From the NCBI RefSeq assembly GCF_003574095.1, contig NZ_QWLA01000011.1, positions 1 through 58,896 of the forward strand: a DNA stretch of 58,896 nucleotides, written 5' to 3'. Below the pieces are notes generated by a model. It had not been told where the DNA came from and ran no database searches. It saw only the letters and a list, made by a program, of their open reading frames with translations. The stretch comes from Calidithermus roseus (lineage in GTDB: Bacteria; Deinococcota; Deinococci; Deinococcales; Thermaceae). Shown in pieces: positions 43,095 through 52,112 of the stretch (positions are counted from its first letter, which is position 1; each line of letters opens with the position of its first letter). A program made the translations under genes and the position numbers.

Positions 43095-44222
43095 ATGAGG
43101 ATCAGGCTGCTGGTATCGACACAGAAGGGGCTATACGTTCTGGGGCAACAGGGGGAGGGCTGGGCGCTGAGCCAGCCGCTGCGCTTCGGCGAGATCATCA
43201 GCGACGCGGTGATGGACCCGCGCCCCGGATCCCGGATGGTGGTGGCGACGCGCACCGGGCACCTGGGCCCTACGGTGGTGTGGTCGAACGACGAAGGCGC
43301 GACCTGGCAGGAAAGCCGCAAGCCACCAGCCTTTCGAGCAGGCAGCGCGCGCTCGGTGGACACGGTGTTCTGGCTGACGCCCGGCCATCCCCACCAGCCC
43401 GGCGTGTGGTGGGCCGGTACCGCGCCTCACGGCCTGTTCAAATCGCAGGATGGCGGCGAAACCTGGGAAGAAGTTGCTGCGTTCACCGAGTACATCGCCG
43501 AACTCAACCAGCGCGAGGGGTACGCGGGTTTTTTGGGGGAAACCCCCGGCGGGGCCCTCACCCATTCCATCCTGGTCGATCCTAGAGACCCCGAGCACCT
43601 CTACGTGGGGCTCTCCACGGGGGGGGTTTTCGAAAGTCAGGACGGAGGGAATAGCTGGGCCCCGCTCAACCAGGGCCTCGAGGCCGACTTCCTGCCGCCC
43701 CCCAGCAACGGTCCCTATCACCTCTACGGTCAGGATCCCCACCGCATCGTGATGCACCCCCTCGAGCCCGACCGCCTCTACCAGCAGAACCACTGCGGGG
43801 TCTACCGCCTCGACCGCCGCGAGGGCCTGTGGCACCGCGTGGGCCGCAACCTGCCCCCGGAGGTAGGGGACATCGGCTTTGGCGTGGCGGTCCACCCTAC
43901 CGACCCCGACACGGCCTACGTCTTCCCCATGGACGGCACCAGCGTCTGGCCGCGCACCTGCCCCGAGGGCCGCCCCGCGGTCTACCGTACCCGCGACGCG
44001 GGCTGTAGTTGGGAAGCCTGTCGTGAGGGCCTGCCAGAGCGGGCTTGGTGGACGGTGTTCCGCCAAGCCTTGAGCATCTATCCCTCCGATCCCCCCAGCC
44101 TCTTCTTCGGGACTACCTCGGGCGAGGTCTGGGGCAGCCTGGACGGTGGGGAACGCTGGAGCAGCCTGGCCGCCCACCTGCCGCGCGTGCTCTCGGTCCG
44201 CCCGGTGGGGGCTTATCAATGA
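43095..44222 (+). CDS. BNR/Asp-box repeat beta-propeller protein
   Basis: A 375-residue protein. It contains repeated SxDGGxTW-like Asp-box motifs: SNDEGATWQE, SQDGGETWEE, SQDGGNSWAP, TRDAGCSWEA and SLDGGERWSS, spaced as in the blades of BNR/sortilin-type propellers. It starts MRIRLLVSTQKGLYVLG without a clear signal peptide, so it is probably cytoplasmic. Sialidase catalytic residues cannot be recognised, so exo-sialidase would be over-reading. ATG 43095 follows a strong ribosome site. It overlaps the MoaD-like gene by four bases (ATGA). Confidence 0.8.
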   Translation: MRIRLLVSTQKGLYVLGQQGEGWALSQPLRFGEIISDAVMDPRPGSRMVVATRTGHLGPTVVWSNDEGATWQESRKPPAFRAGSARSVDTVFWLTPGHPHQPGVWWAGTAPHGLFKSQDGGETWEEVAAFTEYIAELNQREGYAGFLGETPGGALTHSILVDPRDPEHLYVGLSTGGVFESQDGGNSWAPLNQGLEADFLPPPSNGPYHLYGQDPHRIVMHPLEPDRLYQQNHCGVYRLDRREGLWHRVGRNLPPEVGDIGFGVAVHPTDPDTAYVFPMDGTSVWPRTCPEGRPAVYRTRDAGCSWEACREGLPERAWWTVFRQALSIYPSDPPSLFFGTTSGEVWGSLDGGERWSSLAAHLPRVLSVRPVGAYQ

Positions 44223-44485
44223 AGGTCTGGTTTTCCTCGCACTTCCGCGAGTACACCGGCGGCCAGGCCGAGGTCACGCTCGAGGCCCCCACCCCCACCC
44301 TGGCCCACCTGATCGCCACCCTCGACCAGCACTACCCCGGCCTCGCCTTCCGCATCGTCGATGAGCAGGGCCGCCTGCGGCCCCACGTCAACCTGGTGGT
44401 AGACGACGCCTTCGAGCGGGACCTGTCGCGGGCGCTCGAGGCCAGCAGCCGGGTGGGAGTGGTGGCTGCGCTCAGCGGGGGTTAG
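44219..44485 (+). CDS. MoaD/ThiS-like sulfur-carrier protein
   Basis: An 88-residue ubiquitin-like protein. It starts MKVWFSSHFREYTGGQAEVT, contains LAHLIATLDQHYPGL, and ends VVAALSGG with the terminal Gly-Gly that is thiocarboxylated in MoaD/ThiS proteins. Such carriers donate sulfur to molybdopterin, thiamine or other products after activation by an E1-like enzyme (MoeB/ThiF). Here the partner is the overlapping BNR-propeller gene instead of moaE or thiG, so its true acceptor is unknown. The stop lies one base from the convergent PaaK-like stop. Confidence 0.85.
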   Translation: MKVWFSSHFREYTGGQAEVTLEAPTPTLAHLIATLDQHYPGLAFRIVDEQGRLRPHVNLVVDDAFERDLSRALEASSRVGVVAALSGG

Positions 44486-44486
44486 C

Positions 44487-45632
44487 TCAACCAAAGCGCT
44501 TATCCACCAGCGGCGGCCCCTCCAGCGCCGGGTCTGCCTCGAGCCCGTCGAACTTCAGGCCGGTGGCCCGGCGCAGGGCGTCCTCGAGGCCGGGTGGAAC
44601 CGCTGCCGCCTTGAGCCGCAGGTAGAGCCGGTCGGTGCCACCCTCGCCCCGGTCGACCACCACCTGGGCCCCACCGCTGCGGGGGTCGAGGCCGAAGGCC
44701 ATCAGCAGCGGGGCGAGTTCGGTGGGGTAGAGCTTGACCCCCTTGACCTTGACCATCAGGTCGGTGCGGCCAATCACGCCCCTGGGCAGCACGGTCTGCC
44801 CATCGACCCGCTGGGCTATGGCCAAGTCGCCCGTGCGGAAGCGAATCATGGGCATGAGGGTGCGCGAGAGCGCCGTGACCACCAGTTCGCCCTTCTCGCC
44901 GTCGGGGGTGGGCTCCAGGGTCTCGGGGTCGAGCACCTCGATAATCGCCATCTCGGGAATCTCCACCAGGCCCTTTTTCTCCAAGCCTTCCCCGGCCACC
45001 ACGCCGAGTTCGGAGGTTCCGTAGGCGTCCACGGCCACGCCACCGATTGCCGCCTCGAGCTGCTCGCGGTAGCCCGGCACGCTGGTGAAGGGCTCACCCC
45101 CGGCCAGCAGCAGCTCGAAGCGCCCCCCGGCCCGGGCGATCTTCATGGCGAAGGAAGGGTTGCAGACCAGGATTTCGAAGCCGTACTGCTGCTGAAGCTG
45201 GGCGATGCGCTCGGCGTCGCCGGGCCCGTGCGGCAACACCATGGCCCCAGCGCGCTGCAAGGCCTCGTGGAAGAGCCAGCCGCCAGCGAAGATGTGGTAA
45301 CCGAAGGTCACCAAAGCCCTCTTGCCCGCCACGCCCAACCGTCGCATCTGGCCCGCGAGGGCCTGGGCCTGGTACTCCACGTCCTCGGCGGAGAGGTACT
45401 CGGGCATCCAGCCCAGGGCCGGGCTGGGGGTGAGGTGCATCAGGGCCGCGCCCTGGGGTGGGCGGGGGTTGGCCTGGATGTAGACGATCCACTCCTGGCG
45501 GGTCATCGGGGGAATCTGGGCGAGGTGCTGGGGGGTGAAACCCTGAGCGTCCAGCCCCTTCAGGCGCTCAGCGTACACAGGATGCCGCTGGGCAGCGGCG
45601 ATGACTTGGCGCAGTCGCTCGAGACGGTTCAT
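44487..45632 (-). CDS. PaaK-like adenylate-forming enzyme with degenerate P-loop
   Basis: A 381-residue protein of the phenylacetate-CoA ligase group, about 50 residues shorter than usual PaaK. The C-terminal core is clear: VDAYGTSELGVVAGEGLEKK, GELVVTALSRTLMPMIRFRT, GDLAIAQ and GRTDLMVKVKGVKLYPTELA. The normally strong Ser/Thr/Gly phosphate loop (SSGTTGKP) is replaced by HLTPSPALGWMPEYLS, so ATP use is doubtful. The start ATG 45632 has AGAGGAG upstream and TATAAT at 45660-45655. It is convergent with the MoaD-like gene. Confidence 0.8.
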   Translation of the reverse strand: MNRLERLRQVIAAAQRHPVYAERLKGLDAQGFTPQHLAQIPPMTRQEWIVYIQANPRPPQGAALMHLTPSPALGWMPEYLSAEDVEYQAQALAGQMRRLGVAGKRALVTFGYHIFAGGWLFHEALQRAGAMVLPHGPGDAERIAQLQQQYGFEILVCNPSFAMKIARAGGRFELLLAGGEPFTSVPGYREQLEAAIGGVAVDAYGTSELGVVAGEGLEKKGLVEIPEMAIIEVLDPETLEPTPDGEKGELVVTALSRTLMPMIRFRTGDLAIAQRVDGQTVLPRGVIGRTDLMVKVKGVKLYPTELAPLLMAFGLDPRSGGAQVVVDRGEGGTDRLYLRLKAAAVPPGLEDALRRATGLKFDGLEADPALEGPPLVDKRFG

Positions 45633-45654
45633 GCTTGGCTCCTCTTGTGGGCCG

Positions 45655-45660
45655 ATTATA
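45655..45660 (-). promoter_or_regulatory. -10 box (TATAAT, minus strand) of the PaaK-like gene
   Basis: A perfect TATAAT on the minus strand lies 22 bases before ATG 45632, with AGAGGAG between them. The bases between it and the TetR gene (to 45733) show no further feature. Confidence 0.6.
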
Positions 45661-45733
45661 CGCAGGAATAGCCGTGGCTTTATGGTCTGGGGGCAACGCT
45701 ACAGTTGCCTCACTCCGGAAGCCCCTCTCCCAG

Positions 45734-46291
45734 TCATGCGAGCCCCCCTTTTCGCAGCACCTCGAGGAACGCGCCAAAAGCCGCGTTCACCCGCTCCTCT
45801 TCCCCCGTGATCAGCCAGTCGAGCAGCAAGCCCGCTATGGTCCCGACGATCAGGCTAGCCTGAGCCGGGGTGGAGCCCGGCAAGCCTTGCAGGACGAAGC
45901 CGATCCAGCCGTGGATGGCCTGCCGAGCGAAGCTCCGGTACTCGTGCTGCCCCTGCATGGCCCCCACCTCGACTTCGTAGAGCAGCCGGGCAAAAGGAGC
46001 CATGCGCGGCGAGGTGAACCAGCGCCAGAAGGCCTCGAGGGCCGCGTATGGATCGGCAGCACCGCCACTCAGCCCCTGCAAGAGGGCGCGCTGGCGCGCC
46101 TGGGCGGCTTGAAGAACCTCGGTGATGAGCTTTTCCTTGCTCTCGAAGTGGTAGATCAGCATGCGGGCGTTGGTGCCCAGCCTCCGAGCCAGAGGGCGCA
46201 GGCTCAGCCCCTGCAAGCCGTTTTCCAGCACGTAGTCCACCGCCTTCTCCAGCAACTCGGATCGCTTGTGGGGTTCGGGCTGACGGCCCAT
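45734..46291 (-). CDS. TetR-family transcriptional regulator
   Basis: A 185-residue protein. The N-terminal helix-turn-helix, RSELLEKAVDYVLENGLQGL then SLRPLARRLGTNARMLIYHF ESKEKLI, is typical TetR; the rest is a ligand-binding helical bundle. ATG 46291 is chosen as it begins just before the first helix. The open frame extends to 46474 but loses similarity. A TACGCT box is seven bases upstream, and the sequence there contains two near-copies of GATGTNACG that may be its own operator. The PaaK-like gene downstream, 101 bases away, may be a target. Confidence 0.88.
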   Translation of the reverse strand: MGRQPEPHKRSELLEKAVDYVLENGLQGLSLRPLARRLGTNARMLIYHFESKEKLITEVLQAAQARQRALLQGLSGGAADPYAALEAFWRWFTSPRMAPFARLLYEVEVGAMQGQHEYRSFARQAIHGWIGFVLQGLPGSTPAQASLIVGTIAGLLLDWLITGEEERVNAAFGAFLEVLRKGGLA

Positions 46292-46298
46292 GCCCACC

Positions 46299-46304
46299 AG
46301 CGTA
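46299..46304 (-). promoter_or_regulatory. TANNNT box (TACGCT, minus strand) before the TetR gene
   Basis: TACGCT ends seven bases before ATG 46291. It overlaps the region with GATGTGACG and GATGTTACG half-sites (about 46300-46318). Confidence 0.35.
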
Positions 46305-46359
46305 ACATCCGTCACATCGTTCTCTAGCGTAGGGATGCAAGGAGGGAGGCAAGGCCACG

Positions 46360-46465
46360 AGGACGAGGGGCTCATCGTCCCTGCGAGGCGAAGTGCCCTC
46401 CAACCCAATTTACCCCCATCCTGGGGGCCCTCACGGGAAGCGCTTTTTGGCGCCCTGACGGGAAG
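46360..46465. repeat. Inverted repeat and short direct repeat in an intergenic gap
   Basis: AGGACGA at 46360-46366 and TCGTCCCT at 46375-46382 form a hairpin resembling the perfect one at 11012-11041. Farther right, CCCTCACGGGAAG (46428-46440) is repeated as CCCTGACGGGAAG (46453-46465). The rest of 46292-46491 holds no gene. Confidence 0.45.
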
Positions 46466-46491
46466 ATGACGCAAAGCTTCTCGTGGGGTAC

Positions 46492-46812
46492 TTAGTCGAA
46501 AAGGTCAAAGAGTTGCTCGAGCTTGCTCTTCTTACGCCGCCGCTTGTGGTCATAGTCGTAGCCGTGGTCGGTGTCGTGGGTGCGGCGGTATTCGGGGCTT
46601 TGCCGGTAGCGGGGGTCCTGCTGGCGGTAGGCCTCGAGCTCGGCCTCGTACTCCCGCTCGTACTCGCGCACCTGACCCAGTAGGCGCTCCATCTCGCCCG
46701 GATCGAGCCAGACACCCCGGCACTTGGGGCACACGTCGATGTGGACTCCGTTGCGTACGACCTCGTTCATGCCTGATTCGCATCCTGGAACGGGACAGGT
46801 GAGTAGGGGCAT
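46492..46812 (-). CDS. Small zinc-finger protein (zf-TFIIB family)
   Basis: A 106-residue protein. The N terminus has MPLLTCPVPGCESGMNEVVR and VHIDVCPKCRGVWLDPGEME, the CxxxxC...CPxCxGxWLDxGE pattern of the bacterial zf-TFIIB (PF13453) family. The second half is charged: acidic and Gln/Tyr-rich, then a Lys/Arg run KRRRKKSK and a final LEQLFDLFD. The zinc site is clear but the role is unknown; the family is usually treated as nucleic-acid or protein binding. GGAGG lies before the ATG. Confidence 0.8.
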   Translation of the reverse strand: MPLLTCPVPGCESGMNEVVRNGVHIDVCPKCRGVWLDPGEMERLLGQVREYEREYEAELEAYRQQDPRYRQSPEYRRTHDTDHGYDYDHKRRRKKSKLEQLFDLFD

Positions 46813-47068
46813 CGCTTACCTCCGCCCTCAATACTGAAGCAATGGCTCGAGCCCGACTAGGGAGCCGCCCCTGGTTCATAGGGGGGTTTTAAGCTACCCT
46901 GGTGAATAAATTTTTGCCGTGCAGGGCTTGCCAAGCCCAACATGCTCCTGGGGTCTTGTGGCGGGACTAATGTCCTTTGCCCCGGATTTATGGTTTCATA
47001 GTCTGTGCTGGGGTAGCTGGCGTTACTAAATCCGTTAGCGTTTTGCCCTTGCCCCGAACTCCTCGCCC

Positions 47069-48328
47069 ATGAGCCTGTCCCACTCCTCACCCGACCGCCC
47101 GCGCCTGCTGTGCGTGGGGATCAATCACGCTTCGGCCCGGCTGGAGGTGCGTGAACGCTACGTGCTCTCCAAGCCCGCGCAGGCTCAAATCCTGATCAGG
47201 GCCAGGGAAAAACCCCCCGCTGGCCTGCAAGAAGTCGCCGTGCTCTCCACCTGCAACCGCACCGAACTCTACGGCGTGGGCGGGCCGCAGATGGACCTCA
47301 ACACCCTGCTGGGGCTGCTGGGTCACGTCCAGGTGAGCCGGCGCGACTTCAGCCACCACGGTTACGCGCTCGAGGACCGCGACGCCCAGGAACACCTGTT
47401 GCGCGTGGCTGCCGGGCTGGACTCGCAGGTGCTGGGCGAGAGCGAGATCTTAGGGCAGGTGCGACAGATGTTCGAACTCGCCCGGGAGATCGGCAGCTTA
47501 GGGCCGGTGCTCTCTAAGCTGCTGCAACAGGCCCTGCACACCGGCAAGCGGGTGCGGCACGAAACCACGCTGGGCGATGGCATCCTCTCCCACAGCAGCC
47601 TGGTGGCTCGCATGCTCAACCACGAAGCCGCCACCCTGACCTCACCCACGGTGCTGATCATCGGGGCGGGCAGCATGGCCCGTTCGGCCCTGCTGAGCCT
47701 GGACCGCGCCCGCTTCGGCGCGATCTGGGTCGCCAACCGCACGCCCGAGCGAGCCGGCTTGCTGGCCGAGCAGGCCGACGCCGAAGCCATCGGGCTCGAG
47801 GCCATCGGTCAGGTCCTGCCCCACGCCGACTTCGTGATCTCGGCGGTGAGCGTGCAAAAGCCGCTGCTGTGGCCTGAGCACCTGGGCGGCACCAAGAACC
47901 CCATGGCCCTCTTCGACCTATCCCTGCCCCGCAGCATCCACCCCTCGGTGGCCAAACTGGGCCTGCGGCTGCACACCCTCGACGACCTCGAGACCATCCT
48001 CAGCGTTCACCGAAGCGAGCGCCAGGCCGCCATCCCCCAGGCTGAACGGATCGTTCGAGAAGAGTTGAACGCTTTTGCGGGCTGGCTCGAGGCCCGCGCG
48101 GTGGTGCCCACCGTCAAGGCCCTGCGGCAGCGCTTCGAGGCCCTGCGGCAGGCCGAGCTCGAGGCCCTCTCCCCCGCCGAGCGGGCCTTGGCCGAGCGCG
48201 TGACCCACCGCCTGGTGCAGAAGCTGCTGCACTCCCCCCTGACCCGCCTGCGCGAGCTGGCCGAAGAGGGGGAGGCCGAGCCCTACCGGCAAGCCCTGCA
48301 CGCCCTCTTCGGGCTGGAGCAAGAATGA
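47069..48328 (+). CDS. hemA: Glutamyl-tRNA reductase
   Basis: A 419-residue protein. LLCVGINHASARLEVRERYV opens it; EVAVLSTCNRTELYGVG holds the catalytic Cys, QVLGESEILGQVRQM the conserved substrate-binding block, and VLIIGAGSMARSALLSL the NADPH site. It reduces Glu-tRNA to glutamate-1-semialdehyde, the first step of the C5 heme route. The 256-base gap before it has no gene; its right end is weakly heptad-like. hemC starts inside its stop region (ATGA overlap). Confidence 0.96.
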   Translation: MSLSHSSPDRPRLLCVGINHASARLEVRERYVLSKPAQAQILIRAREKPPAGLQEVAVLSTCNRTELYGVGGPQMDLNTLLGLLGHVQVSRRDFSHHGYALEDRDAQEHLLRVAAGLDSQVLGESEILGQVRQMFELAREIGSLGPVLSKLLQQALHTGKRVRHETTLGDGILSHSSLVARMLNHEAATLTSPTVLIIGAGSMARSALLSLDRARFGAIWVANRTPERAGLLAEQADAEAIGLEAIGQVLPHADFVISAVSVQKPLLWPEHLGGTKNPMALFDLSLPRSIHPSVAKLGLRLHTLDDLETILSVHRSERQAAIPQAERIVREELNAFAGWLEARAVVPTVKALRQRFEALRQAELEALSPAERALAERVTHRLVQKLLHSPLTRLRELAEEGEAEPYRQALHALFGLEQE

Positions 48329-49242
48329 AGCTGGTCATCGGCACCCGCGGCAGCCGGCTGGCCCTGTGGCAGTCGGAGCACGTCGCCCGGCGGCTGCGCG
48401 AGCTGCACCCCGGCCTCGAGGTCGAGCTGCTCACCCTGAGCACCCGCGGCGACCGCGAGTTGGAGAAGGCCCTGCCCGAGATCGGGGGGAAGGGGCTCTT
48501 CACCGCCGAACTCGAGGCCGCCCTCGAGCGCGGCGAGGCCGATCTGGCGGTGCACAGCCTCAAGGACCTGCCCACCGAATTCGACCCCCGCTTCACCCTG
48601 GGAGCCGTCCCCGAGCGGGCTTCGCCTCTAGAGGCCCTCATCAGCCGCAGCGGGGCCAGGCTGAGCGAGCTACCCCCGAACGCCACCGTGGGCACCAGCA
48701 GCCCCCGCCGGGCCGCCCAGCTGCGGGCGGCCCGCCCGGACTTGCGCGTGGAGAGCTTGCGGGGCAACGTGCCCACCCGCATCCAGAAGGCCCTCGACCC
48801 CCACGGTCCCTACGACGCCATCCTGCTGGCGCTGGCCGGGCTCGAGCGCCTGGGTTTGCAGCAGCAGGTCACCGAAATCCTCCCGCCCGAGGTGGTGCTC
48901 CCCGCGCCCGCACAGGGGGCGCTGGCAGTGCAGGCCCGTGCCGGGGACGAAGCGGTGCTCGAGCTTTTGCGGCCTCTGGACCACCGGCCCACCCGCCGGG
49001 CCGTGGAGGCCGAGCGGGCCTTCCTGCGCACCCTGGGCTCGGGCTGCAGCCTGCCGGTGGGGGCGCTGGCGGTCGAGGAGAACGGCCTGCTGCGCCTGAC
49101 CGGGCGCGTGCTGCGGCCCGACGGGAGCCAGGCCATCACCCACACCCTGCAGGGCGACGACCCCGAGCGCCTGGGAGCCGCCCTAGCCGAGGCCGTGCTG
49201 GCCCAGGGGGCAGCGGAGTTGCTGGAGGGCACGTGGGTCTGA
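48325..49242 (+). CDS. hemC: Porphobilinogen deaminase
   Basis: A 305-residue protein. LVIGTRGSRLALWQSEHVAR, EKALPEIGGKGLFTAELEAAL, DLAVHSLKDLPTEF and VGTSSPRRAAQLRAARPDL are all family hallmarks. GSGCSLPVGALA carries the Cys that holds the dipyrromethane cofactor. It joins four porphobilinogens into hydroxymethylbilane. It overlaps hemA by four bases and hemD by ten. Confidence 0.97.
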   Translation: MKLVIGTRGSRLALWQSEHVARRLRELHPGLEVELLTLSTRGDRELEKALPEIGGKGLFTAELEAALERGEADLAVHSLKDLPTEFDPRFTLGAVPERASPLEALISRSGARLSELPPNATVGTSSPRRAAQLRAARPDLRVESLRGNVPTRIQKALDPHGPYDAILLALAGLERLGLQQQVTEILPPEVVLPAPAQGALAVQARAGDEAVLELLRPLDHRPTRRAVEAERAFLRTLGSGCSLPVGALAVEENGLLRLTGRVLRPDGSQAITHTLQGDDPERLGAALAEAVLAQGAAELLEGTWV

Positions 49243-49976
49243 AGGGCAAGCGGGTGGTGATCACCCGTCCCCTCGAGCAAAGCGGGGAATTGCGGGCGCT
49301 GCTCGAGGGGGCCGGAGGCATCCCCATCCTCTTTCCCACCCTCGCCACCGAGGCCATTCCACTCAGCACTTCCCAGCACTTCCGGCACCATACCTATGAC
49401 TGGCTGCTGTTCACCAGCGCCAACGGGGTGCGCTATGGCCTGGAGTACCTGGCCGCCAGCGGGCTGGCGCTGGCTCCGAGCACCCGCATCGGGGTGGTGG
49501 GGGCGGCCACGGCTGCGGCCCTCGAGCCCTACGGCCTCAAGGCCGACCTGATCGCCCAGAAGTCCAGCGCCGAGGGCCTGCTCGAGGCCCTGCGGGCGCG
49601 TGGCCCCCTGGCCGGGCAGCGTTTCCTGCTGCTGGTGGCCGAGGAGGCCCGTGGCGAACTCTTCGAGGGCCTCAAGGCCGAGCGGGCCTTCGTCGAGCGG
49701 ATCCCGGTCTACCGGACCGTCCTGGGCCATCCCAACCCCGAGGCCCTGGCCGCGCTGCGCGAAGGCTTCGACGCCGCCGTCTTTGCCAGCCCCTCGAGCG
49801 TGCGGGGCTGGGTGGCCCTGGCTCCCGGCATCGTCCCGCCCAAAGTGGTCTGCATCGGCCCCACCACGGCCCAGGCTGCGCGGGAATGCGGGCTGGGGGT
49901 AGACTGCGTAGCTGATGCCCAAAGCGCTGCGGGATTGCTCGAGGCGCTGGAGAAAGTGTTCACGGAGGTCGCTTAG
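49233..49976 (+). CDS. hemD: Uroporphyrinogen-III synthase
   Basis: About 247 residues from GTG 49233 ([20 protein letters not shown]). It has two-domain HemD features: [37 protein letters not shown], and [17 protein letters not shown] in the second half. Sequence conservation in HemD is low, and position between hemC and hemB supports the call. It closes hydroxymethylbilane with ring-D inversion. The frame is open far upstream inside hemC, but that part is a shadow. Confidence 0.9.
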   Translation: MGLKGKRVVITRPLEQSGELRALLEGAGGIPILFPTLATEAIPLSTSQHFRHHTYDWLLFTSANGVRYGLEYLAASGLALAPSTRIGVVGAATAAALEPYGLKADLIAQKSSAEGLLEALRARGPLAGQRFLLLVAEEARGELFEGLKAERAFVERIPVYRTVLGHPNPEALAALREGFDAAVFASPSSVRGWVALAPGIVPPKVVCIGPTTAQAARECGLGVDCVADAQSAAGLLEALEKVFTEVA

Positions 49977-49977
49977 G

Positions 49978-50955
49978 ATGCCCTTTCCTGCTCAACGCAT
50001 GCGCCGCCTGCGGGCCGGTGCGACCCTGCGCCGGATGGTGCGCGAGACCCAGCTCGCCCCCGACGACTTCATCTATCCCCTGTTCGTGGTCCACGGGCAG
50101 GGTGTGCGCCGCGAGATCGGCTCGATGCCGGGGGTGTTTAACCTCTCGGTCGACGAGGCCGTGGCCGAGGCCCAGGAGGTCTACGGCCTGGGCATCCCCG
50201 CGGTGATCCTCTTCGGGCTGCCCCAGCACAAAGACCCCATCGGCCTGGAGAACTTTGCTCCCGAGGGCATTGTGCAGCAGGCCATCCGGGCCATCAAGAA
50301 GGCGGTGCCCGAACTCGTGGTGATCACCGACGTGTGCCTGTGCGAGTACACCGACCACGGCCACTGCTTCGTCATCCGCGAGGGCCGCTTCGACAACGAC
50401 GCCACGCTCGAGATTTTGGGCAAGGTGGTGGTCTCCCACGCCCAGGCCGGGGCCGATATCGTGGCCCCCAGCGGGATGGTGGACGGGATGATCGCCACCA
50501 TCCGCTCCGCGCTCGACCGGGAGGGCTTTAGCATGACCGGGGTGATGTCCTACGCGGTGAAGTACGCCAGCGGCTTCTACGGCCCCTTCCGCGAGGCCGC
50601 CGACAGCGCCCCCGCCTTCGGCGACCGCCACTCCTACCAGATGGACCCCGCCAACGCCCGCGAAGCCCTGCGTGAGGCCCGCCTCGACGTGGAGGAGGGA
50701 GCCGATGTGCTGATGGTCAAGCCGGGCCTGCCCTACCTCGACGTGCTGCGCCGGGTGCGCGAAGCCTTCGACCTGCCCCTGGCCGCCTACAACGTCTCGG
50801 GCGAGTACAGCATGGTCAAGGCCGCTGCCCTCAACGGCTGGCTCGACGAGCGGCGGGTGGTGCTCGAGACCCTCACCGCCTTCAAGCGCGCCGGGGCTGA
50901 CCTGATCCTGACTTACCACGCCAAAGACGCCGCCTGCTGGCTGCGCGAGGGCTGA
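49978..50955 (+). CDS. hemB: Delta-aminolevulinic acid dehydratase (porphobilinogen synthase)
   Basis: A 325-residue protein from ATG 49978 ([20 protein letters not shown]). The block [20 protein letters not shown] has the Cys typical of zinc-type enzymes, [20 protein letters not shown] contains one Schiff-base Lys and [17 protein letters not shown] the catalytic Lys. It condenses two aminolevulinates to porphobilinogen. One base separates it from hemD, and hemE begins three bases after its stop. Confidence 0.97.
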   Translation: MPFPAQRMRRLRAGATLRRMVRETQLAPDDFIYPLFVVHGQGVRREIGSMPGVFNLSVDEAVAEAQEVYGLGIPAVILFGLPQHKDPIGLENFAPEGIVQQAIRAIKKAVPELVVITDVCLCEYTDHGHCFVIREGRFDNDATLEILGKVVVSHAQAGADIVAPSGMVDGMIATIRSALDREGFSMTGVMSYAVKYASGFYGPFREAADSAPAFGDRHSYQMDPANAREALREARLDVEEGADVLMVKPGLPYLDVLRRVREAFDLPLAAYNVSGEYSMVKAAALNGWLDERRVVLETLTAFKRAGADLILTYHAKDAACWLREG

Positions 50956-50958
50956 ACC

Positions 50959-52017
50959 ATGAACGAGTCCGTACGCAACTCCCGCTTCCTCAAGGCGGTG
51001 CGCCTCGAGCCCACCGACGCCACGCCGGTGTGGTTCATGCGCCAGGCCGGGCGTTACATGCCCGAGTACCGCGCCCTGCGCTCCAAGACCACCATGCTGG
51101 GAGCCATCCAGGACCCCGAGCTGGCCGCCGAGATCACCCTGCAACCCATCAAGGCCTTCGACCTCGACGCGGCCATCCTCTTCAACGACATCCTGACACC
51201 GCTGATGGGGATGGGGCTCGAGCTCGACTTCGTCGAGGGCAGGGGACCGGTGATCGGCAACCCCATCACCAGCCTGGCCGACATCGAAGGGCTCATGACT
51301 CCCCCCGCCGCCGAGGCCATGCCCTACACCGCCCAGGCCATCCGGCTCGTCACCGCCGAGCTCGACGGGCGCGGCCTGCCGCTGATCGGCTTCGTGGGCG
51401 CACCCTTCACCCTCGCCAGCTACGCCGTGGAGGGTGGCGGCAGCCGCAACTACGAGAAGACCAAGCGCCTGATGTACCACCAGCCCGAAGCCTGGGCCAG
51501 CCTGATGGACAAACTGGTGCACGTGCTGGGCGACTATTTGCTCTTCCAGGTCCAATCCGGGTGCGCCGCGCTGCAGATCTTCGATTCCTGGGCCGGGACG
51601 CTCTCTCCCCGCGACTACGCCCGCTTCGTAGCCCCCTACAACGCGCGCCTCATCGCTGCGGCCAGGGAAAGCGGCGTGCCGGTGATCTACTTCAGCACCG
51701 GAACCGGAACCTTGCTGCGCGCCATCAGCGCCCTGGGCAGTGACGTGGTGGGCGTAGACTGGCGCATCGGCCTTGACGAGGCCTGGGCCCAGATCGGCTA
51801 CGACCGGGCCATTCAGGGCAACCTCGAGCCCCTCCTCCTCCAGGCTCCCTGGGAGGAACTCGAGCGCCAGGCGAAGGCCGTGCTGGAGGAGGCCGGAGGC
51901 CGCCGTGGCCACATCTTCAACCTCGGCCACGGCATCCTGCCCCAGACCCCGCCCGACAACGTGGCCCGCCTGGCCGACTTCGTGCACGAGTTCAGCGCGA
52001 AGGGGGTCGTGCGGTGA
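50959..52017 (+). CDS. hemE: Uroporphyrinogen decarboxylase
   Basis: A 352-residue protein. [20 protein letters not shown] is the N-terminal signature, [20 protein letters not shown] holds the active Asp, [19 protein letters not shown] and [20 protein letters not shown] are further family blocks. It decarboxylates uroporphyrinogen III to coproporphyrinogen III in the cytoplasm. Last of the tightly packed hem genes; a heptad-array gap of 95 bases separates it from hemL. Confidence 0.97.
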   Translation: MNESVRNSRFLKAVRLEPTDATPVWFMRQAGRYMPEYRALRSKTTMLGAIQDPELAAEITLQPIKAFDLDAAILFNDILTPLMGMGLELDFVEGRGPVIGNPITSLADIEGLMTPPAAEAMPYTAQAIRLVTAELDGRGLPLIGFVGAPFTLASYAVEGGGSRNYEKTKRLMYHQPEAWASLMDKLVHVLGDYLLFQVQSGCAALQIFDSWAGTLSPRDYARFVAPYNARLIAAARESGVPVIYFSTGTGTLLRAISALGSDVVGVDWRIGLDEAWAQIGYDRAIQGNLEPLLLQAPWEELERQAKAVLEEAGGRRGHIFNLGHGILPQTPPDNVARLADFVHEFSAKGVVR

Positions 52018-52022
52018 GGGTG

Positions 52023-52112
52023 GTACGTCGTACGTCTTACGTCAAACGCCGAACGCCGATGGCCGAACGCGAAACACAATACGCCCTGACCCTTGACCCT
52101 TGACTTTCAACT
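52023..52112. repeat. Heptad-phased array between hemE and hemL
   Basis: Thirteen consecutive 7-mers in register: GTACGTC twice in exact tandem, TTACGTC, AAACGCC, GAACGCC, GATGGCC, GAACGCG, AAACACA, ATACGCC, then CTGACCC, TTGACCC, TTGACTT and the last reaching the hemL ATG at 52113. It takes up the position where a ribosome site would be. Confidence 0.85.

Noticed and set aside
42787-43098. 103-residue plus-strand frame in the nuoA-BNR gap
   Set aside because: No ribosome site, unlike-protein composition, and it crosses the promoter region of both flanking transcripts.
43095-44222. Exo-sialidase call for the BNR protein
   Set aside because: Only the Asp-box repeats are visible; there is no signal peptide and no recognisable arginine triad or catalytic Tyr/Glu set.
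46813-47068. Riboswitch or leader upstream of hemA
   Set aside because: The 256-base gap shows a few short palindromes but no recognisable conserved RNA fold; I cannot support a named element.
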